DNA of 64,000 nt from positions 372,001-436,000 of the forward strand of contig JACSYO010001581.1 in NCBI GenBank assembly GCA_016806645.1, in the 5' to 3' direction. Below are positions 1 through 10,452 of the stretch, one piece after another. The notes under the pieces are model-generated. The model ran no database searches, was not told where the DNA came from, and was given only the letters and a program-made list of their open reading frames with translations. Source of the DNA: Ophiodon elongatus (Eukaryota > Chordata > Actinopteri > Perciformes > Hexagrammidae). Within the stretch, counting starts at the first letter, position 1. The number at the start of each line of letters is the position of its first letter. Both the position numbers and the translations under genes were made by a program.

Positions 1-335
1 GTCGTAACCATTAAGCTTTGTCTCTGAGATTTTCTCTCTTATTTGTCTTTTACACTCAATGGGCCTCATGAAAGAACTAATACCAACAGATTTGTTCTTA
101 AGTGGCTTGTACGAGTAATTCAGGAGAACTTGCTGCATTCATCATTGTTTTTGTATTTAGAATTTTCTCTTTGGTACGAACACAATTTACATGTGGTCCA
201 GTCCTTTCGTAGGAGTCATGTGCAGTTAGTCTGCTGTTATCCAAATATACGTTTTTCCCCAATGGATTGAACATTTCATTACTTTGAAGCAATGTTGTGT
301 TTGAAAACCCTATATCAATCATATAAAAACAGATG
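1..335. other. AT-rich non-coding sequence
   Basis: No gene or recognisable repeat is seen here. Short open frames on both strands show no domain and look random. Confidence 0.5.
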
Positions 336-466
336 TCATATGTTATCATATGATCACATGTCATATATTATCATATGATCATATGTCATATGTTATCATA
401 TGCTCAAATGTCATATGTTATCAGATGATCATATGTAATTATATGATCATATGTCATATGTTATCA
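336..466. repeat. 25-bp minisatellite with nested palindromes
   Basis: Four full 25-bp units lie at 336-360, 361-385, 386-410 and 411-435, followed by an 18-bp deleted unit and a 13-bp partial unit. Each starts TCATAT and ends near CATATG. The second unit contains the 14-bp perfect palindrome CATATGATCATATG (372-385), so the array is rich in hairpin-forming sequence. Units differ by one to three bases. Confidence 0.9.
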
Positions 467-1180
467 AGAAAAAGCTAGTTAGTGGATCTTGATTTACAGC
501 TTGGATGTAGATGTGTTGCCATTCAAAGGTCCATCATGCAGTGGTCTGAATAGTTGTCATATGGTTCCCATCAATCTTGTATCGTCTCTTCATTTTTCCA
601 TCCCTTATCTTCCCTGTTTAATTGGTTGAAACCATTCCAGCTATTTTTACATTCATTGTTTAATAACTCGACAATGTCGGCCTCTTCTGTCTGTTTAGAA
701 GTCTTAATTTAGGAAGACCATTCTTGGACCGATGCAGCATGGGATCTGGAGGAGCTTGAGAGGAGAAATGTGGAACAAGACTGCACCTGAGCTACAGGAT
801 GAGAGCCCCCTCAGCTGAGATCCCAATTGGATTTGTACCTCAAGGCCTCCTTGTAGATATTTGGATGAGCTATGAATGGGACAGCTGCTGTAGATGAGCT
901 CTGACACAGCCACCTGGTGCACCTGACAATGTCCACAGTCCTATATCCTATTAGAGAAGTGTATGATTTACTCCAAGGCACACAGATTGGCCACACACAC
1001 ACTTGTTTGCAATTTACAGAAACCGTTTGACTTGTATATATTGTATGTTGTTGTTCATTGTTGATTAGTTCTACCTTTTTGCTCAGCTTCATTGTCCTTG
1101 TTTTTGGCTGTGTATCTATTTCTATCCATCTATCTGAAAATTGTTCTGGGAATGCTGGCCCTGAGAGCTCAATGCACTGC
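467..1180. other. Unassigned non-coding sequence
   Basis: No repeat family or coding domain is recognised. An open minus-strand frame (811-1233) has no motif I can name. Confidence 0.4.
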
Positions 1181-1250
1181 AAAATACAGAAAACACAACC
1201 AAATACAGAAAACAAAACCAAATACAGAAACATTCTTCAAATACAGAAAA
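1181..1250 (+). repeat. Short imperfect tandem repeat (AAATACAGAAA unit)
   Basis: The motif AAATACAGAAA occurs four times within 70 bp, separated by variable A/C-rich spacers of roughly 6-10 bases. It is a degenerate minisatellite. Confidence 0.7.
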
Positions 1251-2224
1251 ACTTAACCAGAAACAGCAGTATCTGTTTCCAGACACTAAAACGTGATGCA
1301 CACAACTAGAACGTGCACGTCGTTGCCATGATTTGTGACATATGAAGTTATTGAAGTTGGCTATCTGTCTGTAGGAGCTGCATTTAAATTGATTTCTATC
1401 TACATAATGTATCGATTTTTTTTATATTTGTGTTGAAAGTGTGCCCCCTCCGTAGGTGATGAGGGCGCCATTCTATAAGTTGATGTGCATTGCACATGGT
1501 GGGGAGAAGGCAGGTTACAGCAGATACCATCATTGACCTCATCCTCAGTGTCTGCCGGTACAATTTAAAGTCACTGAAACAACTACATCCCTTTTTCCTA
1601 TTATGTTTATTGTGCAATACATTCTAAGCAACAGTGAACAGTAAAATTATTTTTGGAAAGAAGGCTACGAGTCTGGCATGTTGCACCCGCACTCTCTAAA
1701 AGGTAAACACTACAGAAGATTGGACTAGGGGTTAAAGGAAAAACCAAACCATAAGTTTTTTTGGTTTGTTGGATGTTGAGCTAAAATATAGTAAGGTTTC
1801 TTTGACTAATTTGTGGTCACATGATTCAGCTGATGAAGACAATGTAACATGTGAACTTCGCCAGCTACATAATTGTTAAACGATAAACAAATTAAGCAGA
1901 GGGATAGGTTTCATTTTATTGGTCATGTCCGCAAAACCTGATTGGCTGGTCCCTTATTACGGGTTTTTTTTTTTTTAAGTACCTAAAACGTTAACGCCAG
2001 TGAACATAACTTTAGCCTTTTTCACGAATTATTGTGTGTATCTCGTCACCTTATTCGAAATGGCAGGCTAAGAATAAGCAAAAGGCTAATACTAGGCACT
2101 AGAAGACAACACTAGATATCTGCAAAAATATCTGAATCATGTGATCACAGTGTTAAAATGTTGGTGCGACTAGACAGGACTTTAAAAGAAAATTTAACGT
2201 GTACAAGGCTGCTTTTGTTTTGCT
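1251..2224. other. Unassigned non-coding sequence
   Basis: AT-rich with a T-run near 1965-1977. Nothing else is recognised. Confidence 0.4.

Positions 2225-2258
<34 letters not shown>
2225..2258. repeat. (TG)n microsatellite
   Basis: Nearly pure GT dinucleotide run with one CG interruption. A shorter GT run lies at about 2330-2345. Confidence 0.95.
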
Positions 2259-2489
2259 GAAGACAACAGTTAAGGGTTTGCCGGATTGTCAACCCTCATT
2301 AATGTCTGTCAGCAGGGGTCCACAACAAGTGTGTGTGTGTGTGTCTCTCCCCACTACTAGCTGTGAATGTACAGCAAATGAGTAAGAGTCATTAATCACT
2401 AGTCACTAGCTATTGAATACCTCATTGATGAGGCTGGGAAAGAGGGGGAAGTGGAGGGCTGGGGCTACTGTTTATTCAGGGTCACAGGC

Positions 2490-3480
2490 CAACCCAGTTG
2501 TCAAGCTGCGGCCTTTCATGGGATTTTGCCATTTGGTCGCTGTCAGTCAGAATTAAGCCTCCAGTCTGGGCCTGGTGTCAAAAGGCTGCAGTTAGTAGGC
2601 CAGGTCAGTATGAGAGGGACAGTTCACCTTCAGCAGATGTATGGACACAGCACTTCAGCTGCTGTGCAATCGAGGCATGAGGGTCTTGTTTTATATCGAG
2701 GACCTCAGTGCCATGGCTATGTCCAGAGAATGGTCTACGTTCCACACAGACCGTTTGATCTTACAACTAACTAAGTTAGAGTTTCCTGATCAACTGGAAA
2801 GGGAGCAGCATCCCTCTGTCAGGCCACAGACAGACGGCCTTGCGGCAGGCAGTCTACATCTGCCATGGGGTATAACAGTGACGGCCTTGCGGCAGGCAGT
2901 CTACATCTGCCATGGGGTATAACAGTGAGGCCTTGCAAGCGCTGGGGTTTGTTGCAGCTGCACAAGCGACGCCTGCAGAGGTGGTTTGCCAGCCTTCATT
3001 TGGATGTAGGCATGCTTACCATTACCCCTCCCTACCACTGACGGGGTGGGGATGGACCTGCCTTAAAGAGTTGTAGGTGATGTATGGCCCTGATCGAGGA
3101 CTGACACATTGACCTCCTCAAGGTACAGGCAGTGTTCTTGGTCCTGCAACACTTTAGGCTCCTGATGGAAGGCACGTTGAGGTTGTGGAGCAACGATGGC
3201 CAACGCAACATCCACTGCCTGATATGGTTCTACTTGGCACAGGAGGACAACCCACCCTTGGGGGTGGACACTTCTGCACACCTGTCTGCACCTGCTGCTT
3301 GAAGCTGCTTGAAGCATTTGTGCTGATCCATCTCACAGCAGTTGTTGCAGAAATGAGTCAGATGATAGCGCCACAGCCCTGGACCGTCTCCTAGTTCTGA
3401 GAGGCTCTGTCTCAGGAGGCGGGGGCAATAGGAGTACTGCCCGCTCTAGGCCCCCTTCTTCTGGCTTGGCTCTTCTCAGA
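2490..3480 (+). mobile_element. Decayed DIRS-like retrotransposon fragment (RT to RNase H region)
   Basis: Conceptual translation in shifting forward frames gives a LPFG-like motif near 2523, then a stretch from 2638 resembling the reverse transcriptase palm of fish DIRS-type elements. The catalytic YLDD is degraded to YIED near 2694-2705. The stretch HTDRLILQLTKL follows at about 2741-2776. Further on, a piece near 3110-3290 resembles the RNase H/connection region (HIDLLKVQAVFLVLQHF). In intact relatives these domains form part of one polyprotein; DIRS elements integrate with a tyrosine recombinase, which is not seen here. Several frameshifts and stops, an apparent inserted piece at about 2540-2635 and a tandem duplication make it a dead fragment. 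A related piece lies on the opposite strand at 27869-28195. Family assignment rests on remembered motifs; boundaries are approximate. Confidence 0.65.
2834..2927 (+). repeat. Perfect 47-bp tandem duplication
   Basis: Two identical 47-bp copies, 2834-2880 and 2881-2927, sit inside the DIRS-like fragment. Perfect identity suggests the duplication is much younger than the decay of the host element. Confidence 0.95.
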
Positions 3481-3934
3481 TAATGTAGAGGGCTGGTCTG
3501 TTGCACAGGATGTGCAGACCATCCCGGCGGCTAGAGTGGGATCCACCATTGCCTGTTAAGGTGCCAGGGATGTGTGCCTCCTCCCCACAGTGGAAATTGC
3601 CTTTGGTGCTCGAAGCCTTGGGGAAGTGTCCCTTTGAGCCTCTGTAGTGCTCCTCTCTGAATGCGTTGTTATTGAAGACAGCTTTGCTGCTTGCACTGAC
3701 CTCAGCTAAGAGAGTAATGTGAGCTAACTGCCGTGTTGATATATAGCTGGATGCTTCTTGTCTTCAACATCATGCATGGGACAGGGAGGCAAAATTGCAC
3801 CTGCTTTGCCCAGTTTGTGCGTTGGCATGTTATGTTGAACACACAGGCCGTCTGCTGGCAGTTATTAGTTACTAGATGAACAGTTATTAGGAATAATTAC
3901 ATTATCTAGCCACCAATCCAATCACGCAGGTGTT
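3481..3934. other. Unassigned, possibly the tail of the DIRS-like fragment
   Basis: GC-richer at the start, with no clear coding similarity. It may continue the decayed element up to about 3560, after which the sequence looks single-copy. Confidence 0.35.
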
Positions 3935-4020
3935 GAGCTATTTCACTGGATACTTACAAAATGCCATGGTAATCCATCCAATAGTTATTAAGATATTTTA
4001 GTTTGGACCAATGATATGGA
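3935..4020 (+). repeat. Fragment of a high-copy teleost interspersed repeat
   Basis: Contains ATGCCATGGTAATCCATCCA, AATAGTTATTAAGATATTTT and GTTTGGACCAA in order. This matches the 3' part of a repeat recalled as widespread in percomorphs. The same segment recurs at about 51950-52030. Confidence 0.6.
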
Positions 4021-4302
4021 CAAACCAGCTGTTTCTATGACCATTGCTAAAAACAACTTCCTTCTTAATGTTCCAGAAAATACAGTACATAGTGTGTAAC
4101 ACACTGTCGTCTTTCATCTGGCTCTGTCCACCAAAACCTCTGTGTGAAGGAAAGTGCTGTTTCATTAGCTTCAGGCTTTGTTGAGGTCAAGTGTCTCACT
4201 TGTAAACTTGAGGGCTTTTGATTTGTTGTTCCAAACACAAGTTGTAATATTAGAGCTGTAAGATTCCAGAGCTCTCTGGCATGTTTCTCAAGACAAGCAA
4301 TT

Positions 4303-4319
4303 ACACACACGCACGCACG

Positions 4320-4378
<59 letters not shown>
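4303..4378. repeat. (CA)n microsatellite with GCAC interruptions
   Basis: Starts with a (CA)4 run, passes through four CG-containing GCAC steps and continues as a pure CA run to 4378. Confidence 0.97.
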
Positions 4379-4380
<2 letters not shown>

Positions 4381-4743
4381 TGCTACCTTCCCAGATTTCC
4401 TGCTGACCCCTCGAGACCATGTAGCTTTGTTTCTGCACACACACTGACAAATACACCTGTTTGCTGCAGTCCTGCTCTGTGTGTCAATGACCTCGCATCT
4501 TTAAATCCTTGAACTGTCCCATCTGAACAGGCTAAGCTACTTGTTTTTCATGTACTGAAGCTCCCCTGGGACAGCAGCACCCAGTGGACTGTCAGTGGGT
4601 GGAATGTAGGGCAACTTGACTTCAGCAGGCCTGTTAAAGGGTTTCTAGGTCATGTTCATAATCAATTTTTCAATAAATGTGGAGCTCCACGGAGGTTCAT
4701 GTGGCATCACTGAATACATATATACATGCAGACATGACCTTAT
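4379..4743. other. Unassigned non-coding sequence
   Basis: No repeat or gene recognised. Confidence 0.4.
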
Positions 4744-4985
4744 ATGACATGTCATCTTGGGGCACCACTTTTAAAATAGACACTTTGCAAAGAGTTTATA
4801 AATTGTAAATTACTTTTTAATGACACCCATGTCCATAATGTATTATAACATTGTCTGATTATTATTGTTTGCACTTGTAAATATTCATAATGCTCTATAA
4901 TTCTCATCGTAACACATTATAAAATATTTTATAATGACTTATAAGGTCAAGTATCATAATACTTCGTAATTGCTTGACCCATCTA
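4744..4985. repeat. AT-rich interspersed repeat with TTATAATG inverted motifs
   Basis: Begins near CTTGGGGCACCACTTTTAAA and contains repeated TATAATG/CATTATA words, ending near GACTTATAAGGTCAAG...GCTTGACC. This order is recalled from many teleost sequences; I cannot name the family. Similar TTATAATG words recur at 5300-5330. Confidence 0.55.
4915..4936. repeat. 22-bp perfect palindrome
   Basis: CATTATAAAAT followed directly by its reverse complement ATTTTATAATG, with no spacer, inside the AT-rich repeat. Confidence 0.95.
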
Positions 4986-5170
4986 CCTGGGTCACACAAA
5001 CAGGACTTTTGTCCAGGAGGCCTCTGTCCGTGGCCCGCGCCAAACTAAAAGTAACGTTGCCACTGTGTCACTTGAGTAGTCAGTAATGTGAGTCGTTGGA
5101 GTCATTAGTCACGTAACAGAAGTTTATTTTGAAAAGACAATATTTATGTAATGAGTGCATACTGACACAC
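4986..5170 (-). repeat. Copy of the within-window family A (AGGTTTAGG family), flank section
   Basis: The reverse complement of about 4985-5070 matches 62727-62794: ACTTTTAGTTT, then GGCCTCCTGGA, then AGTCCTGT and GACCCA. The part at 5115-5165 (AGAAGTTTATTTTGAAAAGAC) matches 57585-57605. The copy is diverged. Class unknown. Confidence 0.6.
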
Positions 5171-5374
5171 TTTCACTGACACATGCAAACCAACTGAAGC
5201 TAGAGGGGTACCAGGAGCATCACAGTTTTGGAGCTCTGACCAAGTTGCATTATTTGATGCATTGGTGTGAGATTGTGTTGATTATAATTCCCATAGTTGT
5301 AATACATTATAATCTTTTTATAATGCATTGGCTTTTACTTTTGGGGGTGGTGTTTTTTTCTCTAGAGGAAGGCA

Positions 5375-5438
5375 AACAGACGCGTTTGCCTTTTTATGAG
5401 AGTAAATTTACTCTCATAAAAAGGCAAACGCGTCTGTT
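5375..5438. repeat. 64-bp perfect palindrome, no spacer
   Basis: The 32 bases 5375-5406 are exactly reverse-complemented in 5407-5438; the first mismatch is just outside. Each arm carries ACGCGT. A second inverted repeat (AGGCAAAC 5370-5377 against GTTTGCCT 5384-5391, 6-nt loop) is nested in the left arm. It could extrude as a cruciform. Its origin is not shown; it might be two transposon ends joined head to head. Confidence 0.97.
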
Positions 5439-6128
5439 CTGTGACTGCATATGTATCATCATGTAGTTCATTATCTCAATAAAGAGGATTTAGTGTTAAG
5501 TTAGTTTTTAAATGAATTGAATAGCAATGGCCTCCTGAGCCAGAAACAAATAGCAGCATGCAGCTGTTGTCTGGTTCTTCACAGAGCCCTCACAAATGAA
5601 TCCAGCAAGTCACAAGTCACGTTGATGGTTCATCCGTTCTCTCCCTTGAGGGCGATTATAAGTTTGTATCTTTTGAATAAAAAAAAAAAGTCATAACATT
5701 TTGTTTTCTGGACGTTTGTGCTGATTCTCACAACAGATCCATTGGTCCTTCAGCACTGAAGTCTTGGATTGTGGGTCCCTCAAGTGACACCAACATCAGC
5801 TTGTCCATCATCTTTACTTTCAGAGACGACCTCCAATCTGTGTTGATTGTGCTGAGACAGCTGAATCTTCTCTCACAGCTGAAGAGACTGGGCTATCCCT
5901 GTTTCTTACGTGTTAAAAAGTGTTTACTACTGATGGCAACCAAAGGCCAAGCATTGGTTGCCAATTTCTCAAAATGGATACCCAAGGCAACTGATCACCC
6001 ACTCTCTATCTGCCAACAGTCCACAGAGAGATGGCAGTTTGGGTGGTTTTTGAATTAAAACTATGACCTGGGGCACTTCGTTAACTTATTATGGAAAAGA
6101 GAGGCCCTCACCAACGCCCTCTAGAACA

Positions 6129-6130
<2 letters not shown>
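5439..6130. other. Unassigned non-coding sequence
   Basis: The open frame at 5771-6058 has no recognisable domain. No repeat recognised. Confidence 0.4.

Positions 6131-6203
<73 letters not shown>
6131..6203. repeat. (CA)n microsatellite
   Basis: Uninterrupted CA run of about 36 units. Confidence 0.98.
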
Positions 6204-6207
<4 letters not shown>

Positions 6208-7047
6208 ACACCCACCTTCCTGTCATTTGATAAGGCTTGTACCCTTGTCAACAGGCACACAATTTAATTAGTGTTGATTGTTGTTGGCGTGTTCAATAGT
6301 TATTAATTAGAGTGGGGAGGGGCCCCAGTCTAGATTGCTCGCCTGAAGCTGTGACGCATCGTGTTGTCTCACACTCCAGAATAACAGAGATGCTGTGAAA
6401 AAAAACAAAGACTGGTGGGAGGGGTGTGGGGTTAGAACCCCTTAGATAATGTCTTCTTAACTAAGGACATATTATTAAACAGCAAAATGTGGAAAGGAAG
6501 TGTGCTATTAGTCATTTATTTGCTGCCATTGAAAAATGACACAGTAATAACACTGACCAGTTCTGGCATGGTACAAGATATCTTTGAGTTTGTTTAGTTG
6601 TTTTTGTCAGAAAAATACTTCAAGCAAAGCATTCAATTGCCAGTGTACTATAATGCTGCAGTATGGGAAGAACGTCATACTATTACAGAAAAGAGACTGT
6701 GAGAAGTTTAATCTTCTCATTCAGAGAAAAAAAACAGAACGTTGAGTTTTTGAGGATGAATGTCAAAATGTCATTGCCTAAAGCAACAGCCTATATTCTG
6801 TAAAATGCCTTTTCATTATCACACCACATGTAACAGGGCTTCCCCTGCAGACCTGTAATGAACTGAAATTTGCAGTGGCCTTGCAACAACCAAGAGTCAC
6901 TGCCAAGCCCCTGACATGAAAATCAAGTCTTTATGCTGTGGCTGTTTCAGTTTTTCCTGATTCTTCATGGTGAAATTGAACCTACAATCTCATTGTTTAT
7001 GAAAACGCATTGATGCTATAATCTTCTCATAAGATTTTCTTTTCTAC
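6204..7047. other. Unassigned AT-rich sequence
   Basis: No gene or repeat family recognised. Confidence 0.4.
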
Positions 7048-8331
7048 TTAAAGGAATAGGTTGGGTGTTTTGAAGTGAGGTTGTATGAGTTACTCATCCA
7101 TAGTCAGCGTATCACCTACAGTACATAGCAGTCGGCCGCCTCCAGTTGGAGAAGCAGACCGGAGCACCAGCACAGGAGCAAAGCAATGTACTGCTGTAGA
7201 CGGAGGCAGCAGCAAAACGTCTTTAAGACACCTAAAAAAATCAATATCAGTTCAAGTATACACTATATTTAGAATATTTTTTGCACTCAAGGACCTGAAC
7301 CAAAAGTGATATTATCCATGCTCTCTTCATAGCCAAGACTTTATTAAATGAAGACGTAGTCTCTGGGACGCAGATCATAGCTTTCTGAAGAACCGTTGTG
7401 AAGCTCAAAGTGGGTGGCTCTGGCCAATGCCACCTTGGCAGTGATGACACAGCTTACCTCTGAAAATGGGCGAAGAGGTGGATCTTTAGTGGAGCTGAGG
7501 CGGGCCGGGCCGAGCAGAGCAGGCGGCTAGCAGCACAGGACCTGAGATGACACCGCCCTGTCAATCAATGTGTCCACGCCCAATCGATTAGGCCTAACTT
7601 TAAGCCTTGATTTTATTTAAACGGGTAATTTATATAAAAATTCACCCCCATACAGTTGTCATGAACAGGGATATTAGTTATGAAGACTAAAACAATTGTT
7701 TTGTACCGGGCTGTAAACATGTTTATTTCTGCTGTAAAGACAGGCCTTTCAGCTCACCCGGGGTAGCTCACCCGGGGTAGCTCACCCGGGGGGTACTCAC
7801 GCGGTACTCACGCGGAAGCACAGGCGCCAATGCACTAAGGCGGAGTCTTTGCTGCAGTTGCCCGGGTGCGTGTCATCCCACCTCTATCCCCCCCCCTCCA
7901 GTTTGCAGCTGTACTGTCAAATAAAAGCAAAAAAGCCACAAAAGAATTATCTTAAAAATGTGGGCATTTTAACTTGGGGGTCAGTGGGGATTGACTCACT
8001 TTTGAAGCCAGCCTCAAGTGGCCATTTGAGGAACTACAGTTTTGGCCCTTCCACATTGGCTTAATTTTTCCATTAACAAAAAAAGCGGAGATGAATTTCA
8101 CTTTCAGTTCAGTTCCCCATCTTAAAATATACTAAATATAGTGTACACTTAAACTTGTTTTTTTAAACACGTTTTGCTGCTGCCTCCATGCAGCAGTACA
8201 TTGTTTTGCTCCTGTGCTGGTGCTCCTGTCTGCTTCTCCAAACTGGGGGCGTGCCGACTGTAGGTGATACACTGACTATGAATGAGTGCGTCATACAACC
8301 TCACTTCAAAACACCCATACTATCCCTTTAA
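7048..8331. mobile_element. Non-autonomous DNA transposon with long terminal inverted repeats and TTAA ends
   Basis: The first about 230 bp (from 7052) and the last about 215 bp (ending 8327) are inverted copies of one another, with small indels. The left end reads AGGAATAGGTTGGGTGTTTT and the reverse complement of the right end reads AGGGATAGTATGGGTGTTTT. TTAA stands at 7048-7051 and 8328-8331. TTAA duplication is the hallmark of piggyBac-type insertion. However, the termini start AGG rather than the usual CCY, and TTAA could instead be part of the inverted repeat, with TAC as a 3-bp flank duplication. No transposase is encoded. Internally, 7640-7740 and 7958-8075 look like two adjoining pieces of another high-copy repeat, split by an insert of about 220 bp. 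Confidence 0.75.
7741..7957 (+). repeat. GC-rich insert with 14-bp tandem repeat and A-rich end
   Basis: AGCTCACCCGGGGT is repeated three times from 7751 (the last unit has two extra G), followed by two ACTCACGCGGT-like units to 7815. The segment ends with AAATAAAAGC and an A-rich stretch, as a retroposed 3' end would. It interrupts a repeat that appears continuous across 7740 and 7958. Confidence 0.6.
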
Positions 8332-9006
8332 TACTTCATCATAACTGGCTAATAAAGGCAATCCTGTATATATGTGATGAAGTCTAAAAGTATGGATAAC
8401 TAAAACTCTAGCTTCAAAATCTTCATCCAACAGCATATGAGGAAACTATTCTGCTTTAGATGCACTCAGTATTGGTTTATTGGTTTTCAAAATACTGTTC
8501 TTATTGCAAACTTTGGAGTCACCCCTTTTTATACATGCTCTTCAGACTCTTGATTGTCATCCCTCTCAGGTTTTATGGGTCCTGTGAAGTTGATATCAGT
8601 AACGTGTTAGCAAACCTAGTCATTAAACATTTGGCAGACAGAGCAACACGATCGTGCCAAATCAGATGAAATGATGCAGGTTTCACCAGAAACTCCTTCA
8701 GCTCAGACTCCAGCGGAGCCTTCGGGAGAGAGAAATTAGTGAGCGGTTGATGTGGGCCTTAAAACCCAAACAAGGAGTTGAAAGATGCTAAAACACTTCT
8801 TACAGCTTGTGGGAATCCAGAGTTGGTGATCATTCTGTGTGGGTTTGTCCCTGCAAGCGACTCCTTTTACATTACACAGTTATTTGCCCTATAGTTCTAA
8901 TATAAATGCTGGTTATTGCAGTTTTAAATTGGAAAGAAATCAGAACAGGCTCCTTAAATACATGCATATTGTGTATAATGTTTCTAGTGTTTTGCTGAAT
9001 TTTATC
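8332..9006. other. Unassigned non-coding sequence
   Basis: No repeat family or coding domain recognised. Confidence 0.4.
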
Positions 9007-9908
9007 TAAGATAAGATTAGATAAGATTTGCTTTATTGTCCCGCAGGGAAACTTGCCTTAGGCTCCAAGCCCAGCATCACAATCCACATGCACGCATAGA
9101 ACATTGATCATACATACACTCATGCGTAAACATCCTTAAATACACATGTTGACAATAGTTATGAATAATAAAACCAGTTGTGATCAACACAGATCATAAA
9201 TAATCAAGTCACAATGTATTAGTCCCCAATAAAATCACATCATATAATACTACTTGTTGCTATTTAATATTTTGATGGAGGATGTAATTAATTAATTTTT
9301 GTACGGATTTAGCCTGCAGATTGTCATTCTGAAGTGTCTGCCTGAAGGCAACAGCTGGAATTCTGGGTTCAGAATATGTGTTGGGTCGTTCAGAATCTTC
9401 TGTGACTCCTTGAGCACGGATTATTCATATAAGGGCTGAAAATAGTGATGATCTTCATGGCCATTTGAGTAAGATGTGCAAGCTCAGACTTTAACTGTAC
9501 TGACAGGTTACCATACCATACTTGTATGCCATATCAAATTACATTCTAGAATCATTTGATAAAACAGAATCATGAGTTTACTATTAACACCATAGAGTCT
9601 AAGCCTTATGTGTTGTAGCCCAGAACAAAGGTTTTCAACGATGCACATGTCAAGTCAATGTGGACACCAAGATATTCATATGAAGAGACCTGATCTATGG
9701 GTACATTGTGAATGCTTACTGGACTATGATCACCAATTGACTTTGGGTTGGATATCATCTCCTCAGTTTTCCTCACATTCACAATGAGGTGGTGAGCGTC
9801 ACACCAGTCCACAACGTGTTTGATTTCAGAGCGGTAAAGTGATGTGTCCTGATCTTTGTGTTGTAAGCCAAGAATGGTGGCGTCATCTGAGAACCACATT
9901 AAAATCAA
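9007..9908 (-). mobile_element. 5'-truncated L2/jockey-like LINE: RT C-terminal half and 3' end
   Basis: The minus strand encodes the end of a LINE reverse transcriptase. An open frame (9908 down to 9606) starts at the catalytic YADD box, degraded to FSDD, then WCDAHHLIVNVRKTEEM and YEYLGVHID, both typical of the RT thumb side in L2-like fish LINEs. Beyond the stop, similarity continues in other frames to about 9293 (AMKII, then a LLPSG-like motif). The element ends near 9007-9060 with GGGACAATAAAG followed by a short TTATCT-type tail, the normal 3' terminus of this group. Intact elements make an endonuclease-RT protein that copies its RNA at the insertion site. Here the endonuclease and most of the RT are missing and the rest is frameshifted. 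Exact clade is uncertain. Confidence 0.85.
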
Positions 9909-10380
9909 TTAAGAGATGGGAACAAACCAATGAAATAGAATCTACAAATTCTCAAACAGAAACAGCATGTACACATGGCTTCAGTGTTGAAAGTGGGCAG
10001 TCTGTAGCTCCCAGAGCTGCACTCCTGTTGACCTCCTCCCTCGTGCTCCGGGGCTGACACTTCATCAAGAGGCCTCGTGACAGAGCAGGAGTGACGAGGA
10101 CCATCCTCCCCCCTCCGCCTCTTCCTCTCTGTCCTGCTCTTGATGTGCCTTTTGTTTGGTGCCTAATGACAGCTGTGATGGAACCGTCATGCTCTGTGAT
10201 CACACCGGCCCGCAGCCAGGCCTTCTTTCTGCTGCCGCCACCGCTCTGCTCGTTCCCCGTCTCTATCCACTCCCATAGGCTCCCAGAGAGAGCTCACCTC
10301 ATCGGCCCTGATCTAAGCTGGCACCACATCAAATCTCATTTCACAGATCTAGTTTGTTTTGTAAAATATGCATGTGTGTG

Positions 10381-10384
<4 letters not shown>
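9909..10384. other. Single-copy-looking sequence, GC-richer after 10000
   Basis: No gene domain seen. Composition changes sharply at the LINE edge, which fits a 5'-truncation point at about 9908. Confidence 0.4.
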
Positions 10385-10431
<47 letters not shown>

Positions 10432-10452
10432 GTATGTATATATTTATATATG
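10385..10452. repeat. (TA)n microsatellite
   Basis: TA run with a few TG and TT interruptions at its 3' side. Self-complementary and able to form hairpins. Confidence 0.95.

Noticed and set aside
811..1233. 140-codon minus-strand frame
   Set aside because: No motif beyond a hydrophobic start. It runs through the AAATACAGAAA tandem repeat, which argues against coding.
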